Part shown: positions 16,343-23,696 of the stretch, one piece after another | Position numbering within the stretch: the first letter of the stretch is position 1 | Layout: every line of letters starts with the position of its first letter | Origin: an uncultured Lachnospiraceae bacterium | Lineage (GTDB): Bacteria > Bacillota > Clostridia > Lachnospirales > Lachnospiraceae | Assembly: GCA_902799015.1 (NCBI GenBank) | Contig: CADBZI010000010.1 | Location: 1 to 46,653 of the forward strand | DNA: 46,653 nt | Reading direction: 5' to 3' | Position numbers and translations under genes: made by a program | Notes under the pieces: model-generated | Told to the model about the DNA's origin: nothing | What the model saw: the letters and a program-made list of their open reading frames with translations, nothing else | Database searches by the model: none

Positions 16343-16465
16343 TTTTCTGTCAATTCCTCCTGCTTCACAGATCTGGCTCCCTGCCCGGCAAAAGCAGCGC
16401 CATGTCAGGCGCGAATGCCCTCACCGTCGCAGGCCTTCCTGAATCCATGTTTCCGTAAGCATAAG

Positions 16466-16518
16466 AAAGACAGTGAAGATCCACGTCCTTCCTGCCGGAT
16501 CCGCGAAGATCTCCACTG
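16466..16518 (-). terminator. Long inverted repeat downstream of the putative lipoprotein gene
   Basis: GACAGTGAAGATC and, about 26 nt further on, GATCTCCACTGTC form a 13-bp stem with one mismatch. In the minus direction it is followed by TTTCTTATG. It lies between the lipoprotein stop (16607) and tex, and could be a weak terminator. The rest of 16369-16606 shows no convincing gene. Confidence 0.4.
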
Positions 16519-16606
16519 TCAGTGAACTGGCTCGGTGTTTCAGTCTGCCGCTGCCAGCAATCTTTTATCTTTTCTGTTAAGCAGAGTCGCTCACAGTCTC
16601 CATTTC

Positions 16607-17236
16607 TCAATTGCCGGCGAATAAACCAATTACCTTTGCGGCCGCGTTCTGAATGTCTTCTGCAGAAAGCTCCGTTCCGTTGATCACAATGCCGCTGCCA
16701 TTCTCAACAGCGTTTCCAACGCTCTCCATGATCTGTTCGATCTTTTCGACATCATACGTGCCGTCTGCTCCCTTCAGCGACTTCACTACGCTGCCAATGG
16801 CATTGTCATCACTTCCGAGCTTATCCAGGATGGTCGTTCCAAGTCCATCCTTTGCAAACAGTCCGTCCAGCATCCCTTTCAGAGATTCCGGATCCTTCAG
16901 CGCAGCGATAACGCCGGCAAGATCTTCCTTCGAAAGATCACCAAGGGCAGCCTTCTGCAGCAGAGCACCCAGGTCAAGAGATCCGTCTCCGCCGGTAAGC
17001 TGTCCGGCCAGGTCATCAAGTCCCAGGCTTCCAAGCAGACCGGAAATGTCTCCTTCTTCACTTCCGAGTGAATTCAGAATCTTATCCAGACTGGCGTCAC
17101 TGACAAAAGAGTCCAGAAAAGAGGAGGTCTCATTCGCATTCCCTGTTTCATCTGCTTCGTCTGCCGCAAACACATTGATGCAGCCGGCAATCGTCATCGC
17201 TCCGGCAAGAATCAGCGCATATACTTTTTTCAACAT
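16607..17236 (-). CDS. Secreted protein or lipoprotein of unknown function, Leu/Gly/Asp-rich repeats
   Basis: 209 residues from ATG 17236, with GAAGGAG upstream. The N-terminus (MLKKVYALILAGAMTIAGC) is a signal sequence that fits a lipobox (IAGC), although a signal peptidase I site after INVFA is also possible. The mature part is acidic and built of irregular repeats of the type LLGSLGLDDLAGQL, LGALLQKAALGDLSKEDL and LDGLFAKDGLGTTILDKLGSDD, probably a helical bundle. I do not recognise a family. It is divergent from the secreted protein gene at 17527 across a 290-bp region with palindromic elements. Confidence 0.75.
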   Translation of the reverse strand: MLKKVYALILAGAMTIAGCINVFAADEADETGNANETSSFLDSFVSDASLDKILNSLGSEEGDISGLLGSLGLDDLAGQLTGGDGSLDLGALLQKAALGDLSKEDLAGVIAALKDPESLKGMLDGLFAKDGLGTTILDKLGSDDNAIGSVVKSLKGADGTYDVEKIEQIMESVGNAVENGSGIVINGTELSAEDIQNAAAKVIGLFAGN

Positions 17237-17382
17237 AGCATTCTCCTTCTGTTGTTTTGCCTCAACATAGTAGTTTTTCCATAACAGATGCTTCGTTCCC
17301 TCTGCCTTGCTTCCTTGTTTATCATAACAGATTGAGGCAGACAGGAAAAGCAAAAAAAATATCTCTGAAAGCAAAGAACTCG

Positions 17383-17412
17383 TATAATAGATCGGTGTCA
17401 CAAAGTGACACC
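17383..17412 (+). promoter_or_regulatory. -10 hexamer followed by a perfect 19-bp palindrome
   Basis: TATAAT (17383-17388) is followed 5 nt later by GGTGTCACAAAGTGACACC (17394-17412), 8-bp arms around AAA. The palindrome covers the expected transcription start and looks like a repressor operator. There is no clear -35, so an activator may be needed. Confidence 0.5.
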
Positions 17413-17421
17413 TGCCGCAAA

Positions 17422-17482
17422 CATCTTGCCTGTATCAGAGAAAGACACAGAAAATCGCCAAGATGACGTGCCTGTATCAGAG
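17422..17482 (+). repeat. Paired direct repeats and inverted repeat in the leader of the secreted protein gene
   Basis: TGCCTGTATCAGAG occurs at 17427-17440 and again at 17469-17482, exactly 42 bp apart (four helical turns). CATCTTG (17422-17428) and CAAGATG (17459-17465) between them are inverted copies that could form a hairpin in RNA. The elements lie downstream of the likely start point and upstream of the ribosome binding site of the gene at 17527. Confidence 0.55.
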
Positions 17483-17526
17483 TAAGGCAAAAGGAATCAG
17501 ACATAAGAAAAAAGGAGTGCAATCAT

Positions 17527-18366
17527 ATGAAGAATAAGAGCTACTTGATCGCAATCGCAGCGCTTTCGCTCGGCCTGATGGCAGTACCTGCATATGCCCA
17601 AGAAACCGAGGCGTACGTGTCGGACGCGGAGGTTCTGAATGATATCACAACGGATGTTGCAGATGATACGATCACCATCCGGATCAAATCGAACAAGGAA
17701 CAGGAAAAGGATTTCTGGTGGCAGGCCTATTCAGGAGACAAGGGAGATGCTTCCTTCATGGAGCTGGTCACGGAAACAGACATGGAAGACGGTTACGCCT
17801 ACGTTGGCAGCTTCCGCGCGATTGATGACGGTACCGATACGATCCGGCTGGTCTATACCAACGGACACTATACCAGAGAATATCTGGATTTCGGTGTTGA
17901 AATAGAAGATGGTATCATCACGGGAATGGTGCGCGGCGGACAGGCATTTGAAACCCGCGCGGAAGATCTTGCCCCGGTTCTGGAAGGGGTCTGGGAGGAA
18001 ACCGAAGGCGGAACGCATTCCCTCGAGATCGCGCTTGCGGATGACGGAGGTCTCTCCTTCACGGTATCTGACGGCAGCGGAAGAGACGGAAATGTGGTTT
18101 ACTATACGATGACCGCCTATTATGACGCAATCGAGGAAGCCCTGGTATACTGGGACGGCACACAGCACAGCGCGGTCATCTCGGCAGAAGACGAAACCGA
18201 AGCGGAATCGGAAGGAAGTGCCCCTGGGGAGGGAACCGGCCTGTTTGCGATTCAGGTTCCATCGTCGGAAGATACTGAGGAAGAGGAAGCAGAACTTGGT
18301 ATTCTCTGGAAGGACGACACCTTCGGAAACACTGACACCAACATGTTTGTAAAGCTGCAGTCCTGA
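17527..18366 (+). CDS. Secreted protein of unknown function
   Basis: 279 residues, ATG 17527 with AAAAGGAG upstream. A signal peptide (MKNKSYLIAIAALSLGLMAV) ends at PAYA/QETEA. The mature protein is very acidic and looks mostly beta: DDTITIRIKSNKEQEKDFWW, YVGSFRAIDDGTDTIRLVYT, LDFGVEIEDGIITGMV and LEIALADDGGLSFTV resemble repeated beta-sandwich or lipocalin-like strands. A Glu/Ser-rich loop follows (EDETEAESEGSAPGEG). I do not recognise a family. The QETEA start after the cleavage site also occurs in the HAD protein encoded next. The gene ends at a strong terminator and is probably monocistronic. Confidence 0.8.
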   Translation: MKNKSYLIAIAALSLGLMAVPAYAQETEAYVSDAEVLNDITTDVADDTITIRIKSNKEQEKDFWWQAYSGDKGDASFMELVTETDMEDGYAYVGSFRAIDDGTDTIRLVYTNGHYTREYLDFGVEIEDGIITGMVRGGQAFETRAEDLAPVLEGVWEETEGGTHSLEIALADDGGLSFTVSDGSGRDGNVVYYTMTAYYDAIEEALVYWDGTQHSAVISAEDETEAESEGSAPGEGTGLFAIQVPSSEDTEEEEAELGILWKDDTFGNTDTNMFVKLQS

Positions 18367-18407
18367 AAATAAAAGACGTTGATTGATCTTTCTCCCTGAA
18401 AAGAATT

Positions 18408-18449
18408 GCCGCATCCGGCCTGAGAACCGGATGCGGCGTTCTTTTTCTT
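18408..18449. terminator. Bidirectional rho-independent terminator
   Basis: GCCGCATCCGG (18408-18418), 8-nt loop, CCGGATGCGGC (18427-18437), followed by TTCTTTTTCTT on the plus strand and by AATTCTTTT on the minus strand. It ends the secreted protein gene and, from the other side, the HAD gene. Confidence 0.93.
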
Positions 18450-18488
18450 ATTCTGTTCCATCAGGCCATCGGCGTACTTGCCGCACCC

Positions 18489-18525
18489 GGTGCGAAGCAC
18501 CTTTCTCCTGGCGCGGCTTCGCGCC
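18489..18525. repeat. Two tandem GC-rich hairpins
   Basis: GGTGC-GAA-GCACC (18489-18501) is followed after 8 nt by GGCGCG-GCTT-CGCGCC (18510-18525). They lie between the bidirectional terminator and the 3' end of the HAD gene. They may protect the mRNA end or be remnants of a REP-like element. Confidence 0.5.
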
Positions 18526-18542
18526 GCCTGCCTGCATGAAAG

Positions 18543-20066
18543 TTACGCTGCTTTGGAATAGAACTCGGTGCTGGTCGGATTCGTCTGAATCAGGATAGAG
18601 CTCTGGTGGAACGTATCGATCAGTTCATCCGCCGCTGCGTGTACGTCATCCAGAGTCGTATCGCTCAGATAGATGACCAGGGTATATTCCTGATACACCG
18701 TGTCGCCATCGCGCCACCCGCCTTCCGCGTCATCGATCGTGTATCCGCCGAAATGATCGAGCAGGATTGCTTTTGCCTTCTCCTTGGCTTCCTCCTGATC
18801 AAAAACCGGCTCATTGGTGTCCTTGTCATTCGTTCCGAGGTACATCACGTACTGCACGTCTTCTGCCTCACCGTCTTCCGCGGCCTCGGCAGCTGCTTCC
18901 AGCGCGTCTCCATCTCCCGCCTGCGCGGCTGCATCCTCCGCTTCCACCGGTACCCTGTCCTCCGCAAGATTCTCGAGCCAATGGAAGGTTCCGGTCTTTT
19001 TCACATTTTCGCCGTAGATCGTCTTGAAATCATCCCGCATGGAGATCACGTGATAGCCGTCCTGCTCCCACTCTTCTCCCAGCGCGCGGGTCTTCTCGGT
19101 GGTGGCCGAATCACGCACATCAACATCGGCGATTAGCATAAAGGCCTCGCTCCTATAGCGGTTGTTGAAGATCGTATAGTTGTGCATGCTGCAGTCACCG
19201 CCGCTGTTGCCGAAGGACAGAACCGGCTGGCGTCCGATCTCCTGCACGATCGCCCTGACCTTATTCATCTTCAGATTCTTGATGATCAGCTGATCCGTCC
19301 GGACGATGTTATCCTCTTTTGTGAAAACATAGTCCAGTCCGTCCGCGCCTTGCTGATTGGTCGCATCCATCACGACATCCATGCCGATAATCTGCTCGTA
19401 AGGGATGTCCATCACACCCTCGATGTAGGTGCGGCACAGGGATCTGTCGCTTCCGCTGCAGACATACACCTTGAAGTCGTTCTCCTGCAGGTACTCCACA
19501 ACCTGGATCATCGGCAGGTAGAAGGTCTCCGCATAGGTCATCCCCTCGAAGCCGTCCACATCATTCAGGAGAAGGCTGGTCACAAAATCAGAAAATTCCG
19601 TCAGTGTCATGCCGGAGTAGGCCTTCGCCGCATGCGTCGCGTGCAGCAGATCCATGTGATCCGGGAAGGACTTGTCCAGCGCATGGTCGCGGAGCATGCG
19701 GCCGAATTCCAGCATCTCAGCATCCGGCGCATAGTTCGGATCCTTCAGGATGCGCCATGCAAGCATGTAATATTCCAGATAGGTCGGGCACAGCTCCGCA
19801 CAGAGCGTACCATCCATATCGAAGGTCGCAATCCGGTCCACCGGAGGAATATAGTCCGGTGAGGACTCGTCCGTGACATCTTCCACATATTCGATCAGAG
19901 TCTGCAGAGCGGGGGCATCCTGGTTCCACTGTGAGAATACCTCTTCGTACTCTGTCTGCTGCACGTCCGCTTCGGTCTCCTGGGCAGACGCAATTCCGGT
20001 CAGCCCGGTCAGTGCAAACATCGCCGCAAGCCATGCCGGCAGAATCTTTTTCAGTGTCTTTCTCAT
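18543..20066 (-). CDS. Secreted HAD-superfamily phosphatase with extra C-terminal domain
   Basis: 507 residues, ATG 20066 with GGAGGG upstream. A signal peptide ends at about ASA/QETEA (28). The HAD domain has motif I TFDMDGTLCAE (D83, D85), motif II VYVCSGSD, and a late motif with the metal aspartate in SFGNSGGDCSMHNY; YHVISMRDDF follows. It resembles the SerB-like secreted haloacid dehalogenases. After an Ala/Glu/Asp linker (about 355-385) comes a second domain (about 388-507: YVMYLGTNDKDTNEPVF, EYTLVIYLSDTTLDDVHAAA, SSILIQTNPTSTEFY) resembling the DUF3574-type fold, whose function is unknown. It is likely an extracytoplasmic phosphomonoesterase. The gene lies 85 nt downstream of the PAP2 gene. 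Confidence 0.88.
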   Translation of the reverse strand: MRKTLKKILPAWLAAMFALTGLTGIASAQETEADVQQTEYEEVFSQWNQDAPALQTLIEYVEDVTDESSPDYIPPVDRIATFDMDGTLCAELCPTYLEYYMLAWRILKDPNYAPDAEMLEFGRMLRDHALDKSFPDHMDLLHATHAAKAYSGMTLTEFSDFVTSLLLNDVDGFEGMTYAETFYLPMIQVVEYLQENDFKVYVCSGSDRSLCRTYIEGVMDIPYEQIIGMDVVMDATNQQGADGLDYVFTKEDNIVRTDQLIIKNLKMNKVRAIVQEIGRQPVLSFGNSGGDCSMHNYTIFNNRYRSEAFMLIADVDVRDSATTEKTRALGEEWEQDGYHVISMRDDFKTIYGENVKKTGTFHWLENLAEDRVPVEAEDAAAQAGDGDALEAAAEAAEDGEAEDVQYVMYLGTNDKDTNEPVFDQEEAKEKAKAILLDHFGGYTIDDAEGGWRDGDTVYQEYTLVIYLSDTTLDDVHAAADELIDTFHQSSILIQTNPTSTEFYSKAA

Positions 20067-20151
20067 ATTTCCCTCCTGTTTCTGATGAGCCTCTTTCTAT
20101 TCTTTGTGAAGCCGTGTCTGAAATCAGACAATTGCAAAGTTCCCATAAGTC

Positions 20152-21090
20152 TTAGTCGTTCGCCCATTTCTGTATGAATATCGGCCAGATGGCCACGGCA
20201 AAGAACCAGAGGATGAAGCGGGCAATCATATGCCCCCAGTGTCCGCCGAACGCCGCCACCAGCGTTGCCGGCGCGAAGTATTCTTTCCAGCCAAATACGA
20301 TCAGGAATCCGACGAATCCGAGGATCGGCAGATTCTTCGATCCGGCCGGGATCTCATAGTGAACATAATGACGCTCGACATAGCTTCCGATGATAAGCCC
20401 GAGGAACGCGCCGCAGGCTTTGAAGGTATCGTTCATCATCTTGGCCGGATCAACCAGGAGAACCCCCTCCACATAGTCCATCGGGTAGGGTTTCATCGTG
20501 ATATAGATGATCGTGCAGACCACTGCGGCAATGCCCGCCAGAGACAGGATGTCAAGCATCCTTTCATCCCCGTTGATCTTTTTCTGCGCCGCGCCGATGA
20601 TCAGGATCAGGATCAGTGCCTCTGAAAACCCTACAATCACGTCCTGCGGCGTATGCACGCCGAGGAAATTCCTGGAAAATCCGGTCAGCGCGATCAAAAC
20701 ACCGCACAGCACAGCCAGCCAGGTTCTCTTCTTCCGCTGCCACGCGACCGTCGTGCCGTAGGTGCACGTTGCGCTCATCGTATGACCGCTCGGGAAGGAA
20801 TAACCGGTCGCTGCCACCTTGGAATCGCCGGCGGGCTCAATGAGCTCCGAACGGATCCAGGGACGGTACGCACAGACCGTCAGCTTGATGATACCATTTA
20901 CGAGTTCTCCGATCCCAAGCGTCACCAGATAACGGTACCCCCACTTCCTGCTCACACACCAGAAGATGATAAACGGCAGAAACGGCATGATGTCCACCGC
21001 AAACTTGGAGATACTGTTGAAAAACTCATCGAACACGCCTCCGCTCGCAACCCGGAGGTTCTGCAAAAACAATAGGTATTGAATGTCCAT
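20152..21090 (-). CDS. PAP2-family membrane phosphatase
   Basis: 312 residues, ATG 21090 with AAGGAG upstream. Six or more membrane helices carry the three acid phosphatase motifs: K69-x6-RP (KLTVCAYRP), PSGH (100-103) and SR-x5-H (SRNFLGVHTPQD, R140, H146). Family members dephosphorylate lipid phosphates such as undecaprenyl pyrophosphate or phosphatidate on the outer face. The protein is longer than minimal PAP2 enzymes, with three or four extra C-terminal helices. It lies between the secreted esterase and secreted HAD phosphatase genes, same strand, with gaps of 86 and 85 nt, suggesting one operon acting at the cell surface. Confidence 0.9.
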   Translation of the reverse strand: MDIQYLLFLQNLRVASGGVFDEFFNSISKFAVDIMPFLPFIIFWCVSRKWGYRYLVTLGIGELVNGIIKLTVCAYRPWIRSELIEPAGDSKVAATGYSFPSGHTMSATCTYGTTVAWQRKKRTWLAVLCGVLIALTGFSRNFLGVHTPQDVIVGFSEALILILIIGAAQKKINGDERMLDILSLAGIAAVVCTIIYITMKPYPMDYVEGVLLVDPAKMMNDTFKACGAFLGLIIGSYVERHYVHYEIPAGSKNLPILGFVGFLIVFGWKEYFAPATLVAAFGGHWGHMIARFILWFFAVAIWPIFIQKWAND

Positions 21091-21176
21091 CCATCTGCTC
21101 CTTTTCTTACGCCGGTTCCCGGCTCTGTTGTGAATTGCCTTATTCTACGGTAATTCTCTTTTTGCTTTCACATATG

Positions 21177-22469
21177 TTATTGGATCACGATCTCCGCCTC
21201 AAACTGATAATTCGGATCTCCGCGCTTCGTCGTCGTCTCCATCAGCGTTTTCCAGTCGGGGGTGAGATCAAGCACGGTTTCCTCCTCATTCACAAGGATG
21301 GTTACCGGCTCTGTGAAGTCTACCATCTTTTCATTTAAGAGGATACTGAATTCTCCCTCGACCCCGGTTGTCTGAATCACAATCGCGTTGGCGCCTTCTG
21401 CCCAGGAGGCCTGGATGATGCCCTTGTTTGTCGTGTAAGGCGCCCTGAGATAGTACCAGCTGTCAACCTCCCTGCTGTCCGCGCGCGTGCTCAGATCCCA
21501 CAGAATATCCTTCGGCAGAGGATCTCTGGTGAACTGATCCATATAGTCCGGCGGAAAAGAATCCACGTCTTCATGGCTTCTGTCTCCCTCCTCAAGCCAC
21601 GCGGTCGCATCCGACATAACGGGAATGGGCACGCGTTCGTAATCATTGTAGTTATGACCGCAGTCATAATGAATCAGGGTTCTGTGCTCAAAGCCTCCGT
21701 ATACCTGCTGATATTCGTCCAGCTTCCGTCCGTATTCCGCTGTCACTGTATTGCGGTCATAGGCATCGTCATACTCTCCTGCCTGAAGCTGGATCGGTGT
21801 CCGGTAAAGATTGACCACCTCGATCCCGTTCGGATGTCCGGAGCTCATATTCAGTGCCGCAAAGCAGTCCGCCATACGCGCACCGATCGCGTAAACCCCG
21901 TCTCCTCCCGCCGAGAATCCCTCCAGATAGACGCGGTTCGGGTCCACATCCTCCGTCAGGATCATATAACGGATCAGGCGGTCATAGAGCGGATAGGACT
22001 CCGGGTTAAAATGCGTATCCCAGGTGTCGCGTACGCCGCGCACCGCTACATAGACGCCGCATTCCAGATCATCTCTGTAGTAATACTTCATGTCCTCCCA
22101 CTGACCGTCATTGAAATCGGGAGTATCTCCTTCTCCGCCTCCATGCATGGCGATGTAGAGGGGATAACCCGCCTCCGGCTTGTCTCCGATCACTTCCACA
22201 GAGTAGCGCATCTGTACGTCTTTGTACTTCATCACAAACGAGTTTGTCTCCTCCTGGACGGTGGCATCCTCCAGCGCAGCCTCGCGGTACGCTTCCCAGG
22301 CCTCCTGCCGGATCTGCCCGAGCGCAGCCGTGTCCGCATCCAGGGCATACTCGCCCGGATCCTCCGGAGCCACCACCTGGAAGTCCCGTTCATCTGCATA
22401 AGACATTGCGGTCCCCATTGTTCCAAGCATCACCGCAAGAGTCAATACGGAAATGATCCTATGCTTCAT
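21177..22469 (-). CDS. Secreted alpha/beta-hydrolase (esterase/PHB-depolymerase-like)
   Basis: 430 residues, ATG 22469 with AAGGAGG upstream. A signal peptide ends near SYA/DE (25). The hydrolase core begins near residue 80: LYIAMHGGGEG (oxyanion loop), YVAVRGVRDTW, then the nucleophile elbow GFSAGGDG (S186), and a late GHNYNDYERVPIP with the likely catalytic histidine. A C-terminal beta-rich segment (about 325-430) follows. It resembles secreted feruloyl- or PHB-depolymerase-type esterases. The substrate is unknown. It is the first gene of a run with PAP2 and HAD phosphatases. Confidence 0.82.
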   Translation of the reverse strand: MKHRIISVLTLAVMLGTMGTAMSYADERDFQVVAPEDPGEYALDADTAALGQIRQEAWEAYREAALEDATVQEETNSFVMKYKDVQMRYSVEVIGDKPEAGYPLYIAMHGGGEGDTPDFNDGQWEDMKYYYRDDLECGVYVAVRGVRDTWDTHFNPESYPLYDRLIRYMILTEDVDPNRVYLEGFSAGGDGVYAIGARMADCFAALNMSSGHPNGIEVVNLYRTPIQLQAGEYDDAYDRNTVTAEYGRKLDEYQQVYGGFEHRTLIHYDCGHNYNDYERVPIPVMSDATAWLEEGDRSHEDVDSFPPDYMDQFTRDPLPKDILWDLSTRADSREVDSWYYLRAPYTTNKGIIQASWAEGANAIVIQTTGVEGEFSILLNEKMVDFTEPVTILVNEEETVLDLTPDWKTLMETTTKRGDPNYQFEAEIVIQ

Positions 22470-22515
22470 CTGTCCTTATGCCTCCTTCTTTTTTGTGCAA
22501 TCTGATTTCTGTCAG

Positions 22516-22581
22516 CTGCCGGCAGACCGGCAGAGCGCAAGTGAAACAGATCATAATATGATGCAGGCATCAAAAGCCTGC
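22516..22581. repeat. Two hairpins in the region between the esterase and the TIM-barrel hydrolase
   Basis: CTGCCGG-CAGA-CCGGCAG (22516-22533) and GCAGGC-ATCAAAA-GCCTGC (22563-22581) are short perfect inverted repeats without a T-run. They lie in the leader of the esterase gene (minus) and could be regulatory. Nothing else is evident in 22470-22687 apart from an A/T-rich stretch with a TG-extended -10 for the minus strand (TGTTATACT, near 22632-22640). Confidence 0.4.
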
Positions 22582-22687
22582 CTGCCGGAGGCAATAGATA
22601 CTTTTGACCACAGCATAATATAATTACAGATAAAGTATAACATACTCCACCTGGCAAATCTCCAAAAAGTGTGGATTCATTTCCCGG

Positions 22688-22718
22688 TTGACCGGATACG
22701 GTTCCTTCGTGTTATACT
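22688..22718 (+). promoter_or_regulatory. Promoter directly abutting the TIM-barrel hydrolase start codon
   Basis: TTGACC (22688-22693), 19-nt spacer, TATACT (22713-22718) with a TG extension. The -10 ends 6 nt before the ATG at 22725, so transcription would begin at or within the start codon. Confidence 0.5.
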
Positions 22719-22724
22719 CCCTCC

Positions 22725-23531
22725 ATGAAGATTGATTTTCACACACATATATTTCCGGATCACATTGCGCATCGCACCCTGGAGGTTCTTTCCGCCGCCG
22801 GGGGGATTCCCGCGCACACGGACGGAACCGCCGCCGGCCTTTCCGCCTCCATGAAGGAGGCCCGCATCGATCTGAGCGTCAACCTGCCTGTCATGACTTC
22901 CCCGCTTCAGGTGCACAAAGTAAATGAGAGCCTGTACCGCAGCCGGGAGCTGCACCGGAAGGCGGGAATTCTGTCCTTTGCCGGCATACACCCGGACCTT
23001 GAGGACTATAAAGACGAGCTTCGGCTTCGGAAGGAACAGGGATTTGCCGGGATTAAGCTGCACCCTGCCTATCAGAGATGTGATCTGGATGATCCCCGTT
23101 TTCTTCGGATCATCGACTGTGCCTGCAGCCTTGACCTGGTCATTCTGACGCATGCGGGCGCCGATATCGGGATTCCCGGCCACAACTATGCGTCCATACG
23201 CATGATTCTGCATGTGATCGATACGCTTCATCCCCGAAAGCTTGTGCTTGCCCACATGGGCGGATGGGACGCCTGGGAGGAAGTGTCGCGCGATCTCGCC
23301 GGTGCGCCTGTCTGGCTGGACACCGCCTTCTCCATCGGAGTAAATGGCATGGAGCCGGAACAGTTCTTTGGACTATGCAAAAAGCACGGGACAGACCGCG
23401 TTCTGTTTGCGACAGACAGCCCATGGTCCGGCCAGCGCTCTTATGTTGATACGATGGAAAGCCTCCCCTTCACCGAGCAGGAGAGGCATGCCCTGTTTGA
23501 ACGGAACGCTTCCGGTCTGCTGGGTCTGTAA
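22725..23531 (+). CDS. Amidohydrolase-family metal-dependent hydrolase (TIM barrel)
   Basis: 268 residues from ATG 22725. No ribosome binding site precedes it (ACTCCCTCC before ATG), and the predicted promoter places the transcript start at the ATG. Metal-site motifs of the amidohydrolase-2 type are present: DFHTHIFP (residues 4-11), GIKLHPAYQ, LTHAGAD, LAHMGGWDAW and the aspartate in FATDSPW. The family includes decarboxylases such as ACMSD and various hydrolases; the specific reaction is not evident. The gene is single, and its terminator lies at 23556-23597. Confidence 0.87.
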   Translation: MKIDFHTHIFPDHIAHRTLEVLSAAGGIPAHTDGTAAGLSASMKEARIDLSVNLPVMTSPLQVHKVNESLYRSRELHRKAGILSFAGIHPDLEDYKDELRLRKEQGFAGIKLHPAYQRCDLDDPRFLRIIDCACSLDLVILTHAGADIGIPGHNYASIRMILHVIDTLHPRKLVLAHMGGWDAWEEVSRDLAGAPVWLDTAFSIGVNGMEPEQFFGLCKKHGTDRVLFATDSPWSGQRSYVDTMESLPFTEQERHALFERNASGLLGL

Positions 23532-23555
23532 CCATCCTCTGAAGAGGCACGGTTT

Positions 23556-23597
23556 CTCCCCGGTGAGAAGTCTTCGGGGAGCGTTTCTTTTCTTCCT
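23556..23597 (+). terminator. Rho-independent terminator after the amidohydrolase gene
   Basis: CTCCCCG (23556-23562), 12-nt loop, CGGGGAG (23575-23581), then CGTTTCTTTTCTTCCTTT. It separates the gene from the convergent MATE-HATPase gene. Confidence 0.8.
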
Positions 23598-23696
23598 TTA
23601 CGTGCCCGGGAATCCCTCTGTGCTGATCCAGCCTCTCACCTCCGTGTCCGTATCCGGCATGGTAAAGGAATAGGTTCCCCGATCCGTTGAGTAATG

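Noticed and set aside
16365-16610. 81-codon frame between the putative lipoprotein and tex
   Set aside because: Covers a long inverted repeat, has no ribosome binding site and no recognisable sequence.
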